Shown here piece after piece: positions 52,258 to 61,092 of a DNA stretch of 64,000 nt. This stretch comes from Ch67 sp041395845 (lineage in GTDB: Bacteria; Pseudomonadota; Gammaproteobacteria; Pseudomonadales; Ketobacteraceae). Within the stretch, counting starts at the first letter, position 1; every line of letters begins with the position of its first letter. The notes under the pieces were generated by a model, which worked only from the letters and a program-made list of their open reading frames with translations, ran no database searches and was not told where the DNA came from. The stretch covers positions 17,451 to 81,450 of the forward strand of contig JAWKZS010000019.1 in assembly GCA_041395845.1 (NCBI GenBank), written 5' to 3'. A program made the position numbers and the translations under genes.

Positions 52258-54444
52258 ATGCAGAACCGCCGGGATTTTCTGAAAACCCTGGGCATCGCCA
52301 GCACCGGACTGGTGATCGAAATCTCGCTGTCCGGTTGCAGCACCCGCCTGCCAGAGGCCAGCGACGCTGCGTTCCAGCCCAACGCCTGGCTGCAGATCAC
52401 GCCTGACAACCAGATCATTTACTATCTGTGCGCGGTGGAAATGGGTCAGGGCACCATGACCGGCATGACCACCCTGATTGCCGAGGAACTCAATACCGCA
52501 CCCCACCTGATCACCGTGAAAACCGCACCGGTGAACAAGGCCTTCATCAACCCGGTCTATGGGGTGCAGGTCACAGGGGGCAGCACCAGCGTGCGCAATT
52601 ACTACACCAGCCTGCGGATCGCCGGCGCCCAGGCCCGCGAAATGCTGCGGGCTGCCGCGGCCCTGCAACTGGAAACCAATCCGGATACACTGGATCTGCG
52701 CGACGGCCATGTCATCCATCGTGACACCCGGATTCCCTTCGGCCAGTTCGCGCAATCCGCCAGCCGCCTGTCGCTGCCGGACGTGGAATTGAAGGCCGAC
52801 AAGGATTTTCGCTTTATCGGCAAACACAATGCCCGTCTGGATGCCCAGATGAAAGTGCGCGGTACCGGCCTGTACGGCATCGATGCCAAGCTGCCGGATC
52901 TGGCGATTGCGGCGCTCAAGCGTTGCCCGGTCAATGGTGGTACCGTCAAATCCTGGCAACTCAACGGCGCTGATCAGATGCCGCGGGTCAAAGCCGTGGT
53001 GGAAATTCCCACCGGCGTGGCCGTACTGGCCGACAGTTTCTGGCACGCCCAGAAAGCGCTGGAAAAAATCACGGTGGACTGGGATCTGCCACCGTTGGCC
53101 AAGCGCTCCACCCCCGATATCAAGGCCGAATTCAATCGCCTGCTGGATGAAGAATCCGGCCGTTCCGCCCTGTCCAAGGGTGACGCCGACGACGCGATCG
53201 AAGACGCTGCCAAACAGGTAAGCGCACGCTACACCGCCCCGTATCTGGCCCATGCCACCATGGAACCGATGAACTGCACCGTGCTCCTCACCGACGAGCG
53301 CTGCGACATCTGGGCGCCCACCCAGGCCACCGATGTCTCTGCCGCCATTGCCGAAGAAGTCACTGGCCTGCGCCGCAGCAACATTCACATCCACACCACC
53401 CTGATTGGCGGCGGTTTTGGCCGGCGCCTGAACGTGGATTACGTGCTGGAAGCCACCCAGATTGCCAAAGCCAGCGGCCTGCCAGTAAAGCTGGTGTTCA
53501 GCCGCGAAGACGACACCCGTCACGATTTCTATCGCCCTGCGGCCCACACCCAGATGCGCGCCGGTCTGGATCGCAATAACCGCATCATCGGCTGGCAGCA
53601 CAAGAACGTCTGCCCCACCATCCTGGCTTATACGGCCCAGGAAATGGCCCCGGCGGTACTCCCAGCCTGGCTGCCGGACGGCATGGTTCGCGCATCTGCC
53701 AACATGGGGGCCAGCCTGTACGGCCCGCTGCTGGCGGACCCACCGTCCAGCGAAGGCGCCATCGAATATGGCTACGATGTGGATGACGTCGAAGTCCGCG
53801 TAATCAACACCGATCCCGGTCTGCGTACCGGTTTCTGGCGCTCCGTCGGCCACTCCTTCAATGCCTTCATGATCGAATCCTTTATGGACGAACTGGCCCA
53901 CCAGGCGGGCCAGGATCCGGTCGAGTTCCGCCTGCGCCATCTGCAGGGCAATCCGCGCATGGCCCGGGTACTCAAACTGGCGGCCGAAAAAGGCGGCTGG
54001 GGCACCCCCTCAGCGCCGGGCGTGAAGCAGGGTATCGCCGTGCATCCGTCGTTCGGTTCCTATGTTGCGCAGCTGGTGGAAATCAAGGTCGAAAACGGCG
54101 ACATCAAGCTGCACCGGGTGGTGGTCGCCGCCGACTGTGGCAAGCTGGTGAACCCGGACATCGTCACCATGCAGATGGAAAGTGGTGTGATTTTCGGCCT
54201 GACCGCCGCGCTGAAGGGCGACATCACCCTGAAAGATGGCGCAGTGCAGCAGGGCAACTTTGGGGATTACCCGCTGCTGCGGCTGAACGAGGCACCGCTC
54301 ATCGAGGTTCACCTGGTGCAGAGTCAGGACGATCCCGGCGGCGTTGGCGAACCCGGCGTACCACCAGCAGCACCAGCGCTGGCCAATGCGATCTTTGCAG
54401 CCACCGGACAACGCCAGCGGGATCTGCCCCTGCGCCTGAGTTGA
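52258..54444 (+). CDS. Molybdopterin subunit of a molybdenum hydroxylase (IorB-like), Tat-exported
   Basis: Large catalytic subunit of 728 residues. The N terminus has a twin-arginine signal N-R-R-D-F-L-K-T-L-G, so the complex with the [2Fe-2S] subunit is probably exported folded to the periplasm. Molybdopterin-binding motifs include G-G-G-F-G-R-R and M-G-Q-G-T-M-T-G. Near the C terminus G-V-G-E-P-G holds the expected catalytic Glu. The substrate (N-heterocycle or aldehyde) cannot be told from sequence. It lies 34 bases after the small subunit and 10 before the XdhC gene. Confidence 0.92.
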   Translation: MQNRRDFLKTLGIASTGLVIEISLSGCSTRLPEASDAAFQPNAWLQITPDNQIIYYLCAVEMGQGTMTGMTTLIAEELNTAPHLITVKTAPVNKAFINPVYGVQVTGGSTSVRNYYTSLRIAGAQAREMLRAAAALQLETNPDTLDLRDGHVIHRDTRIPFGQFAQSASRLSLPDVELKADKDFRFIGKHNARLDAQMKVRGTGLYGIDAKLPDLAIAALKRCPVNGGTVKSWQLNGADQMPRVKAVVEIPTGVAVLADSFWHAQKALEKITVDWDLPPLAKRSTPDIKAEFNRLLDEESGRSALSKGDADDAIEDAAKQVSARYTAPYLAHATMEPMNCTVLLTDERCDIWAPTQATDVSAAIAEEVTGLRRSNIHIHTTLIGGGFGRRLNVDYVLEATQIAKASGLPVKLVFSREDDTRHDFYRPAAHTQMRAGLDRNNRIIGWQHKNVCPTILAYTAQEMAPAVLPAWLPDGMVRASANMGASLYGPLLADPPSSEGAIEYGYDVDDVEVRVINTDPGLRTGFWRSVGHSFNAFMIESFMDELAHQAGQDPVEFRLRHLQGNPRMARVLKLAAEKGGWGTPSAPGVKQGIAVHPSFGSYVAQLVEIKVENGDIKLHRVVVAADCGKLVNPDIVTMQMESGVIFGLTAALKGDITLKDGAVQQGNFGDYPLLRLNEAPLIEVHLVQSQDDPGGVGEPGVPPAAPALANAIFAATGQRQRDLPLRLS

Positions 54445-54454
54445 ATCGACTCAC

Positions 54455-55432
54455 ATGCAAAGCAGTAACGAACAGGTTATTTATCAGTTGCACGACTGGC
54501 TGATGGCCGGTCGTTTCTGCTGGCTGGCCACCATCGCCGCCACCTGGGGCAGCTCACCGCGACCAGCCGGCTCCCTGCTGGTGTGGAGCCAGCAGGCCAC
54601 CGTTGGCTCCCTCTCGGGCGGCTGCGTCGAAGACGAACTGCTGGAAAAACTTGCCCGCAACGAATTCGCTGCGGATCGCATTCATCGTGTCACCTATGGC
54701 ATCCCGGCGGACGAAGCCAGTCGCCTGCGTCTGCCCTGCGGCGGCTCCCTCAGCCTGATTCTTGAACCCCTCGCACCAACGGCCGCCAATCAGGCCCACG
54801 CGGCCACCATGCTCGACTGGCTGCAACAGCGTCAGGGCTTCATCCGCCGCACGCCGCTAAACGCACCGGCGCAAGCGTCGCTGCTACAACTTTCGCCACC
54901 CGTTTCCCACCAGCTACTGAACGAACACTTCCACAACTACCTCGGCCCCCGCTATCGCCTGCTGCTGATCGGCGCCAACCAGGTAGCGGAATTTCTGGCT
55001 GATTTTGCCCGAACGCTCGACTTTGACGTGCTGGTCTGCGATCCTCGCCCCGGTGCGTTTGATCAATGGCCGCACAATTTCACCCGCAATCTGACCGGCA
55101 TGCCCGACGATGTCGTGCGGGATCTGGCGCGGGATTCACTCAGCGCTATCATTACCCTGTCACATGACCCCCGGGTGGACGATATGGCGCTGATGGAAGC
55201 CCTGACCACCGACGCGTTTTACGTGGGCGCCATGGGATCGGTCAAAACCACCGAAAAACGCCTGCAAAGGCTGCAGCAACTGGATCTCACACCAGCGCAC
55301 ATCGCCCGCCTGAATGCCCCGGTGGGCCTCGATATCGGCAGCAAGACACCGGCCGAAATAGCGCTCAGCATTGCAGCCGATCTGGTTCGACACATTCGCA
55401 GAAAGACAGGAGCCACATGCCCGGATGTTTGA
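54455..55432 (+). CDS. XdhC/CoxI-family molybdenum cofactor chaperone
   Basis: XdhC-type protein of 325 residues that receives the molybdenum cofactor, aids its sulfuration and inserts it into hydroxylases. The N-terminal XdhC domain has W-G-S-S-P-R-P-A-G and S-L-S-G-G-C-V-E, with the conserved Cys. The C-terminal Rossmann domain has L-L-I-G-A-N-Q-V-A and later F-Y-V-G-A-M-G-S. It follows the catalytic subunit after 10 bases and overlaps the next gene by 16 bases, so it is clearly part of this operon. Confidence 0.93.
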   Translation: MQSSNEQVIYQLHDWLMAGRFCWLATIAATWGSSPRPAGSLLVWSQQATVGSLSGGCVEDELLEKLARNEFAADRIHRVTYGIPADEASRLRLPCGGSLSLILEPLAPTAANQAHAATMLDWLQQRQGFIRRTPLNAPAQASLLQLSPPVSHQLLNEHFHNYLGPRYRLLLIGANQVAEFLADFARTLDFDVLVCDPRPGAFDQWPHNFTRNLTGMPDDVVRDLARDSLSAIITLSHDPRVDDMALMEALTTDAFYVGAMGSVKTTEKRLQRLQQLDLTPAHIARLNAPVGLDIGSKTPAEIALSIAADLVRHIRRKTGATCPDV

Positions 55433-57666
55433 TACTCGCGGCGGGATCACATCGCCGTTTCGGCAGCGCCAAACTGCTGCACCCGCTGGCCGACGGCCGC
55501 CCGCTGATACAACACACGCTTGATCACCTGCAGGCCAGCGGACTGCCGCTGGCACTGATTCACCGGCCCGACGACAGCGCACTACTCGCGGCAGTCAGCG
55601 GCTACAACCTGCTGCTAGTCCCCTGCAACGAACACGAAGGCGGCATGGGCCACAGCATCGCCGCCGGCATCAATGCCACCCGCCACTGGGGCGGCTGGCT
55701 GCTCTGCCTTGCCGACATGCCGCAAATCCTCGGCAGCACCTACCGGCAGATCGCCGATGCCCTGCAACACCACGCCATTGTGATTCCGGAATACAATACG
55801 CGCTTCGGCAATCCCCGCGGCTTTCAGGCCCGGTTTGCCGAAGCGCTGGCGGCCCTCACCGGCGACCAGGGGCCCCGTGATCTGCTGGTGCAGCACCGCA
55901 ACGAAACCTGTGTACTCGCAGTGACCGATCCCGGTATCCTTGTGGACGTCGATTATCCCGCGGATGCGCAGCAGATCGCTGCCACAACGCAAACACAGAA
56001 CAAACATCTGCCTATGCAGAACCCAACGATAACAGGCCAAGATTCCAACATGACGGACACCACCCAGAAAAACCCCGACGCCGACGAACAGGCGCAGACA
56101 ACCACCGTTACAGACACCAGCAGCAACGCCTCCTGCTGCGCAGCCGAAGCCAGCAACGAGCCTGCCAAAACGCCAGCAGACGACACCGCCACTGATGCCG
56201 CACCCATTGACGCAGGCACAGAATCCCCGGCTGTCGAAGCCACCGCAGAACAACCCACCGAACCGGCCCAGGAAGACATCACCGAGGCGGTGAGCGCGGA
56301 ACCGGTCGCAACAGCAGAGCCGGGCACTGCTGAAGAACCGGCTGCCGAACCAGAAACCAGCACCGAAACAGCAGAAGCTGCCGTACCGACCGCCCCGCTG
56401 GCCAGCACCATCGAACTGATCCGCTTCGCCGATCTGGATCTGGATGCCCGCCTGCAGCAGGCCATCGCCGAACTCGGCTTCGAATACGCCACCCCGATCC
56501 AGTCCCTGGCGCTGCCCCACACCCTGCAAGGCAAGGATGTGATCGGCAAAGCCCAAACCGGTACCGGCAAGACTGCAGCGTTCCTGATCACCGTACTCAA
56601 TCGCCTGCTGCGGGAGCCGGAACAGGAAGAACGCTACAACGGTGAACCCCGCGCCCTGATCCTGGCCCCCACCCGCGAACTGGCCATGCAGATCGAAAAG
56701 GACGCACTCACCCTGATCAAGCACACCCCGCTCACCCTGATGAGCATCGTCGGCGGCATGGATTACCAGAAACAGCAGCGCCGCCTGCAAAACGAAATCA
56801 TCGACATCGTCGTGGGCACCCCAGGTCGCCTGATTGACTTCGTGCGCAGCAAGGACCTGTTCCTGAGCGAAACCGAAATCCTGGTGATCGACGAAGCCGA
56901 CCGCATGCTCGACATGGGCTTCATCCCGGACGTGAAACGCCTGATCCGCGAAACTCCGTACAAGGAATATCGCCAGACCCTGCTGTTCAGCGCCACTTTC
57001 ACCCAGGACATCATCAACCTGTCCGGCAGCTGGACCCGCAACGCCGAACAGCTGGAAGTGGCCAGCGAATCCGCCGCGGCCGACACCGTGGACCAGAAGG
57101 TGTACATCGTCACCACCGAAGAAAAGTTCACCCTGCTCTACAACCTGATCAACCAGCAGAAGCTGGAGCGGGTCATGGTGTTCGCCAACCGCCGCGACGA
57201 AACCCGCGACCTCACCCACAAACTGCGCGACTACGACATCAAGTGCGCCATGCTGTCCGGTGACGTACCCCAGCAGAAGCGTATCCGCACCCTGGAAGAT
57301 TTTCGCGCCGGGCGGATTCGCGTCCTGATCGCCACCGACGTGGCCGGTCGCGGCATTCACATCGACGACATCACCTTTGTGGTGAACTACCACCTGCCGG
57401 AGGATCCGGAAGACTACGTTCACCGCATCGGCCGTACCGGTCGTGCTGGCAAGAGCGGCACCAGCATCAGCTTCGCCTGCGAGGAAGACGCCTTCCAGCT
57501 GCCGGCCATCGAAAAGCTGCTGGGCGCCAAACTGGACTGCACACAGCCCGAGCCGGAACTACTGGCGGAAATACCGCCTCCGGTAATTTCTCCGGAAAAA
57601 GCCAAAGAGCGCGACAGCCACACCCACCGCCGTCGTCGCCCACGTCGCCCCAGCGGGAATCGCTGA
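55417..57666 (+). CDS. rhlB: MocA-like nucleotidyltransferase fused to DEAD-box RNA helicase RhlB
   Basis: One uninterrupted frame of 749 residues joins two unrelated enzymes. Residues 1-190 are a MobA/MocA-type nucleotidyltransferase (L-I-L-A-A-G-S-H-R-R-F-G-S-A-K, L-A-D-M-P, N-P-R-G-F), which would tailor the molybdenum cofactor for the upstream hydroxylase. About 210-330 is an acidic Ala/Glu/Thr-rich linker. From 333 on it is RhlB, with A-Q-T-G-T-G-K-T (379-386), D-E-A-D (492-495), S-A-T and H-R-I-G-R-T-G-R, ending in a basic tail. The start at 55417 has AGGAG 5 bases upstream and overlaps xdhC by 16 bases. The ATG at 56050 (residue 212) could restart a separate RhlB, but its ribosome site is weak. 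Confidence 0.9.
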   Translation: MPGCLILAAGSHRRFGSAKLLHPLADGRPLIQHTLDHLQASGLPLALIHRPDDSALLAAVSGYNLLLVPCNEHEGGMGHSIAAGINATRHWGGWLLCLADMPQILGSTYRQIADALQHHAIVIPEYNTRFGNPRGFQARFAEALAALTGDQGPRDLLVQHRNETCVLAVTDPGILVDVDYPADAQQIAATTQTQNKHLPMQNPTITGQDSNMTDTTQKNPDADEQAQTTTVTDTSSNASCCAAEASNEPAKTPADDTATDAAPIDAGTESPAVEATAEQPTEPAQEDITEAVSAEPVATAEPGTAEEPAAEPETSTETAEAAVPTAPLASTIELIRFADLDLDARLQQAIAELGFEYATPIQSLALPHTLQGKDVIGKAQTGTGKTAAFLITVLNRLLREPEQEERYNGEPRALILAPTRELAMQIEKDALTLIKHTPLTLMSIVGGMDYQKQQRRLQNEIIDIVVGTPGRLIDFVRSKDLFLSETEILVIDEADRMLDMGFIPDVKRLIRETPYKEYRQTLLFSATFTQDIINLSGSWTRNAEQLEVASESAAADTVDQKVYIVTTEEKFTLLYNLINQQKLERVMVFANRRDETRDLTHKLRDYDIKCAMLSGDVPQQKRIRTLEDFRAGRIRVLIATDVAGRGIHIDDITFVVNYHLPEDPEDYVHRIGRTGRAGKSGTSISFACEEDAFQLPAIEKLLGAKLDCTQPEPELLAEIPPPVISPEKAKERDSHTHRRRRPRRPSGNR

Positions 57667-57697
57667 CAGCGGCCGGCATAGCAAACCGCGCCAACAA

Positions 57698-57733
57698 AAA
57701 AAGGCCAGCCCGGAATCCCCGGCTGGCCTTTTT
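57698..57733. terminator. Bidirectional terminator after rhlB
   Basis: AAAAAGGCCAGCC (57698-57710) and GGCTGGCCTTTTT (57721-57733) form a 13-bp stem with a 10-base loop, part of which can also pair. It serves both the rhlB fusion (plus) and the convergent MarR gene (minus). Confidence 0.93.
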
Positions 57734-57749
57734 CATTCATACAGAAAAG

Positions 57750-58202
57750 TTACTTGGGCTGGTACGGCTCGCCCCACTCCTGACTCAGTGCATCTCGCAG
57801 TGCCTGCACGCGCTCGGCACCGATACGACTGGCCAGCGCCACTTCCACCTGACGCAACGCTTCCACCGCGTCACGGCCGATCTTGGCACCGGTTTCGGTA
57901 TACACCACCACCTTGGCGCGACGGTCCCGGGTATCCGGTTCCAGCGTGAGAAAACCCAGCTCCACCAGCTCATTGATGGTCTGGTGAATCGCCTGCCGGG
58001 TCACACCAACACGGGTCGCGATCTCGGACGGGCGGGTCACCCCTTCGCCGATATTCACGAACACCAGCGACTGCGCACGGGTAATGGAAGGCCAGCCTTT
58101 CTGCTTCAACGCATTCTGCAGACCTTCATCGGCCCAGTAGAACGCTCGCATAAACAACTGGGCCAGATTGGTATCGGCCGTATCAAACAAGGGTTTGGAC
58201 AT
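57750..58202 (-). CDS. MarR-type winged-helix transcriptional regulator
   Basis: A 150-residue MarR-family regulator from the ATG at 58202. The wHTH segment is R-P-S-E-I-A-T-R-V-G-V-T-R-Q-A-I-H-Q-T-I-N-E-L, followed by a wing D-T-R-D-R-R-A-K-V-V-V-Y, the usual D-x-R-x-x-R signature. It presumably binds as a dimer and responds to a small ligand. Its target is not evident; the acyltransferase gene is immediately upstream on the same strand, 23 bases away, so the two may be co-transcribed. Confidence 0.88.
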   Translation of the reverse strand: MSKPLFDTADTNLAQLFMRAFYWADEGLQNALKQKGWPSITRAQSLVFVNIGEGVTRPSEIATRVGVTRQAIHQTINELVELGFLTLEPDTRDRRAKVVVYTETGAKIGRDAVEALRQVEVALASRIGAERVQALRDALSQEWGEPYQPK

Positions 58203-58225
58203 ACTCAAGAACCTATCATTGCCAA

Positions 58226-59134
58226 CTAAACAGAAGCGGCCGCTTCCTGTTGCATCGTGGTAATCAGTACGTCTTTTTCCTGCCAAATCTGATTGACCCA
58301 GGCCTGAAAGCGGCCGCGGAATTCCGCATCGCCTTCATAATCACCCTGAGCGAACTCCACCGGAATGGGGCGTTCCAGGACACGTACCGATATGCGACGA
58401 ATGCGGCCACACATCAAATCCCAAAAGCCAAAGGCTTTATCGTGGTACACGATTGTCACGTCCAGAAGCGAACGTAACTGTCCCCCCATAGCGGATAACA
58501 CAAAGGCAATGCCGCCGGATTTCGGCTTCAGCAAATGCACATAAGGTGATTGTTGTTGGTCATGTTTTGCTTTTGTATAGCGTGTCCCCTCGAGGAAGTT
58601 CATCACCGACACCGGCAACTCCTTGAACTTCTCGCACGCCTTACGGGTTGTCTCCAGGTCTTTACCTTTCATTTCCGGATGCTTTTCCAGAAACTCTTTC
58701 GAGTGACGCTTCATGAACGGAAAATCCAGCGCCCACCACGCAGGTCCCATCAACGGCACCCAGATGAGTTCCTGTTTGAGGAAGAACTTCAGCATGGGAA
58801 TCCGCCGGTTGAAAATCTTCTGCAGGATCAGGATATCGCTCCAGCTCTGGTGATTACTGGTCACCAGATACCAGCCGTGGTAATGCAGACCTTCAAGACC
58901 CTGTACATCGATCCGGATCTTCTGCGTCAGCCCCAGCACCAGACCGTTGTTGGTCATCCAGATTTCCGCGATCCAGATCAGCACCGCCGAGGTCCAGCGC
59001 TGCCACGCCCGCAGTGGCAAAACCAGTTTGAACAGGGTCACCACCAGCAACGGCACGACACAGACAACGGTATTCAGGGCGATAAGCGTAAACGCCAGGA
59101 CACCTTTGATCGGGCCAGGTAAAAATGACAGCAT
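58226..59134 (-). CDS. PlsC-type acyltransferase (YihG-like)
   Basis: 1-acyl-glycerol-3-phosphate acyltransferase-like protein of 302 residues. I chose the ATG at 59134 (M-L-S-F-L-P-G), from which the first membrane segment follows directly; the long upstream frame codes for improbable sequence. The catalytic motif N-H-Q-S-W-S-D (H-x4-D), F-P-F-M-K-R, and F-L-E-G-T-R are those of the YihG/LptA-type branch. It likely sets acyl composition of phospholipids. Two N-terminal hydrophobic segments attach it to the membrane. Confidence 0.88.
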   Translation of the reverse strand: MLSFLPGPIKGVLAFTLIALNTVVCVVPLLVVTLFKLVLPLRAWQRWTSAVLIWIAEIWMTNNGLVLGLTQKIRIDVQGLEGLHYHGWYLVTSNHQSWSDILILQKIFNRRIPMLKFFLKQELIWVPLMGPAWWALDFPFMKRHSKEFLEKHPEMKGKDLETTRKACEKFKELPVSVMNFLEGTRYTKAKHDQQQSPYVHLLKPKSGGIAFVLSAMGGQLRSLLDVTIVYHDKAFGFWDLMCGRIRRISVRVLERPIPVEFAQGDYEGDAEFRGRFQAWVNQIWQEKDVLITTMQQEAAASV

Positions 59135-59519
59135 GCAAGCAGAGCTCCAGAGGCGGAGGGCGAAGCACCCAAATACGTTCGTAAAGTGGCCGCACATTAT
59201 GCCACAAAGCAGGGCAAGCGGAATCCTATTGAGGCCGTTTTTGTGTCTTTTCGCTGCGAGATAACGAGCTTTCTTAGGTAAATCGCTGCATAAAACTGCA
59301 CAGTCACAGCTCATCCCCAGCCCGGTCATGCCCGCTTTACCCTGCAAAAGTTTCCTATAAACAAGCAGGAACTTGGACTATAGTTAAACATCAGGGAGCA
59401 AAAACCATTTAATTCATTGGTTTAGAAGGAAAACCGGGCGACTTTTCACGATTGGCATCGGAATGTCGCACTTCAACCTGTTTCGACTAGCACAACTAGC
59501 CTGTATGGGTGCGAAACGA
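59135..59519. other. Divergent intergenic region without recognised elements
   Basis: This 385-base gap between the acyltransferase and the eight-cysteine protein must hold promoters for both. The hexamers TATAAA near 59355 and TATAGT near 59379 are candidate -10 boxes, but neither has a good -35 at the right distance. Several open codons precede the chosen start at 59520 but look non-coding. I see no RNA gene or repeat. Confidence 0.4.
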
Positions 59520-60944
59520 ATGCGAACACTCAATCCATTGAAAAAGATACTGATTCTTAGCACATTGCTGCTGCCGGGCGTAGCCCTGGCGGATACCTTT
59601 GACGATGCCGTCAACGAATACCTCAAGGGCTTCAAGGAATGCACGGAAGCCAACACCCTGCGCGCCAAGGATCTTGCCAGCGCCAAGAAAAAGTTCGACA
59701 CCTACCTGAAATCCCTGGATCGCGCCGTTGCCATCGACAACAGCATCCTCAGCACCACCCAGCGCGACATGGACAAGAACCTGCGCTACTGCGAGCGGGT
59801 CGAAGTCGACATCAAGCGCGCCGAAGCCACCCCGATTCTCGAAAAAGGCTTCACCTACTGCGATGCCGCCAAGGATTCCCTGGAGGCCGGTGACGTGCCG
59901 ACAGCCCAGAACAATCTGGACGAGTACAAACGTTACCGCGACGACGCCTTCATCATCACCGAAAGCATCATGGACGTCTTCGCCCTGGCCTCGAAGGTGC
60001 GGGCCTGCTCCCGTATCGAAGAGAAGCTGGCGGAAGCCTCCCGCAAAGAAAGCGCTGTGTCCGAAGCCATGGCACGTGCCAGTGGTGACTACCAGACATT
60101 CGTCAAGGAATGTAATGGCGTGAAAAGCGCCATCACGTCGCCAAAGTTCTCCCTCAATGATCTGGACAACATCAACCAGCAGCTGAACAACGCCCTGAAA
60201 TACAAGAAAGCGGCCCGGGAAAACGGCGATGCCTTCGCCACCATGTCTGCCCAGCCGGAACGGGAAGACAGCAAGCAGCTGAAACAGCTGGTGGATAGCG
60301 CTGCCGCCTGCGAAGGCGAAGTCGCTGGCCATATCCGCACCGCTACCAAGAACAAGCGCACTCTGGAGAAAGACATTCAGGACGGTGTGGCCCAACTGCA
60401 GAAGTCACTGGCAGCCTGTGAATCCGCACAGAAGCTGAGCGAGCGACTGACTGAAGACGCCGACGCCACCAAGGCGGAAGCCGAATACAACAACTCCGCC
60501 ACCCTCAAGCGCAAGGTCACCGGCAACGGCCAGCTGATCAGTTCGGTACAGACTTACAGCAGCTGGAAATCCAGCCAGGATTTCTCGCGCCTGATGAACC
60601 AGACCGAGGCCTGCCAGAACAAGACCGCTGCCAGCATCAAGTCCCAGAAAGCAGCGCTGGCCAACAAGACCCAGCGCGCCAAGGAAGAAGCGGCCCGCCA
60701 GGCCAAGCTTGAAGAAGAACGCAAACGCGCAGCGGAAGAAAAGGCCCGCCAGGAAACAGAAGCCGCTGCCCGTGAGGCCGAGCGCAAGACCCAGGAAGCC
60801 GCCGCCCGCCAGAAAGCCAAGGAAGAAGCAGCCAAAGCCGCCAAGCTGGATGACGTGGAAGCCGATCCGGTAGAAGACGAATTTGGTAGCTTCGGTGACG
60901 AAGGCGATGACAGCGGCAAATCGTGGACCGACCTGGTGCGCTGA
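59520..60944 (+). CDS. Exported helical protein with four cysteine-paired repeats
   Basis: I do not recognise this 474-residue protein. A clear signal peptide (1-24, G-V-A-L-A before D-T-F) sends it to the periplasm. The mature part is almost all helix-forming and contains eight cysteines at 41, 91, 114, 163, 198, 264, 300 and 365. They fall into four pairs spaced 50, 49, 66 and 65 residues, each Cys near the same context (for example F-K-E-C, F-T-Y-C, V-R-A-C, L-A-A-C). This suggests four helical hairpins each closed by a disulfide. A highly charged Glu/Lys/Arg/Ala coiled-coil (about 375-440) and an acidic tail follow. The ATG at 59520 gives the best signal peptide; ATG 59505 is an alternative. 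It has its own terminator. Confidence 0.8.
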   Translation: MRTLNPLKKILILSTLLLPGVALADTFDDAVNEYLKGFKECTEANTLRAKDLASAKKKFDTYLKSLDRAVAIDNSILSTTQRDMDKNLRYCERVEVDIKRAEATPILEKGFTYCDAAKDSLEAGDVPTAQNNLDEYKRYRDDAFIITESIMDVFALASKVRACSRIEEKLAEASRKESAVSEAMARASGDYQTFVKECNGVKSAITSPKFSLNDLDNINQQLNNALKYKKAARENGDAFATMSAQPEREDSKQLKQLVDSAAACEGEVAGHIRTATKNKRTLEKDIQDGVAQLQKSLAACESAQKLSERLTEDADATKAEAEYNNSATLKRKVTGNGQLISSVQTYSSWKSSQDFSRLMNQTEACQNKTAASIKSQKAALANKTQRAKEEAARQAKLEEERKRAAEEKARQETEAAAREAERKTQEAAARQKAKEEAAKAAKLDDVEADPVEDEFGSFGDEGDDSGKSWTDLVR

Positions 60945-60971
60945 CCAACGCCAACAGCAAACCCGTAACAA

Positions 60972-61002
60972 AAAAACCGCGCCCAACCGGCGCGGTTTTT
61001 TT
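60972..61002 (+). terminator. Terminator of the eight-cysteine protein gene
   Basis: ACCGCGCC (60976-60983) and GGCGCGGT (60989-60996) form an 8-bp stem with a 5-base loop, preceded by an A run and followed by T7. It lies about 30 bases after the stop. Confidence 0.92.
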
Positions 61003-61038
61003 ATGACCGGAGAATCCAGTCAACGTGAAATGACAGCC

Positions 61039-61067
61039 AAAAAAAAGCCCGCTTTGGAGGCGGGCAA
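61039..61067 (-). terminator. Terminator of the acyl-CoA dehydrogenase gene
   Basis: On the minus strand GCCCGCC pairs with the mostly complementary AGCGGGC across a short loop and is followed by T8. It lies about 25 bases after the dehydrogenase stop. Confidence 0.85.
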
Positions 61068-61092
61068 AGGACTACAGAGGGAACCGTTACAA

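Noticed and set aside
52162..53940. 592-codon open frame antisense to the molybdopterin subunit
   Set aside because: It is a shadow of the strongly biased codons of the Tat-exported subunit, which has all family motifs on the other strand.
55615..57423. 602-codon open frame antisense to the MocA-RhlB fusion
   Set aside because: Low-complexity Gly/Phe-rich translation opposite a gene with intact DEAD-box motifs; not a credible protein.
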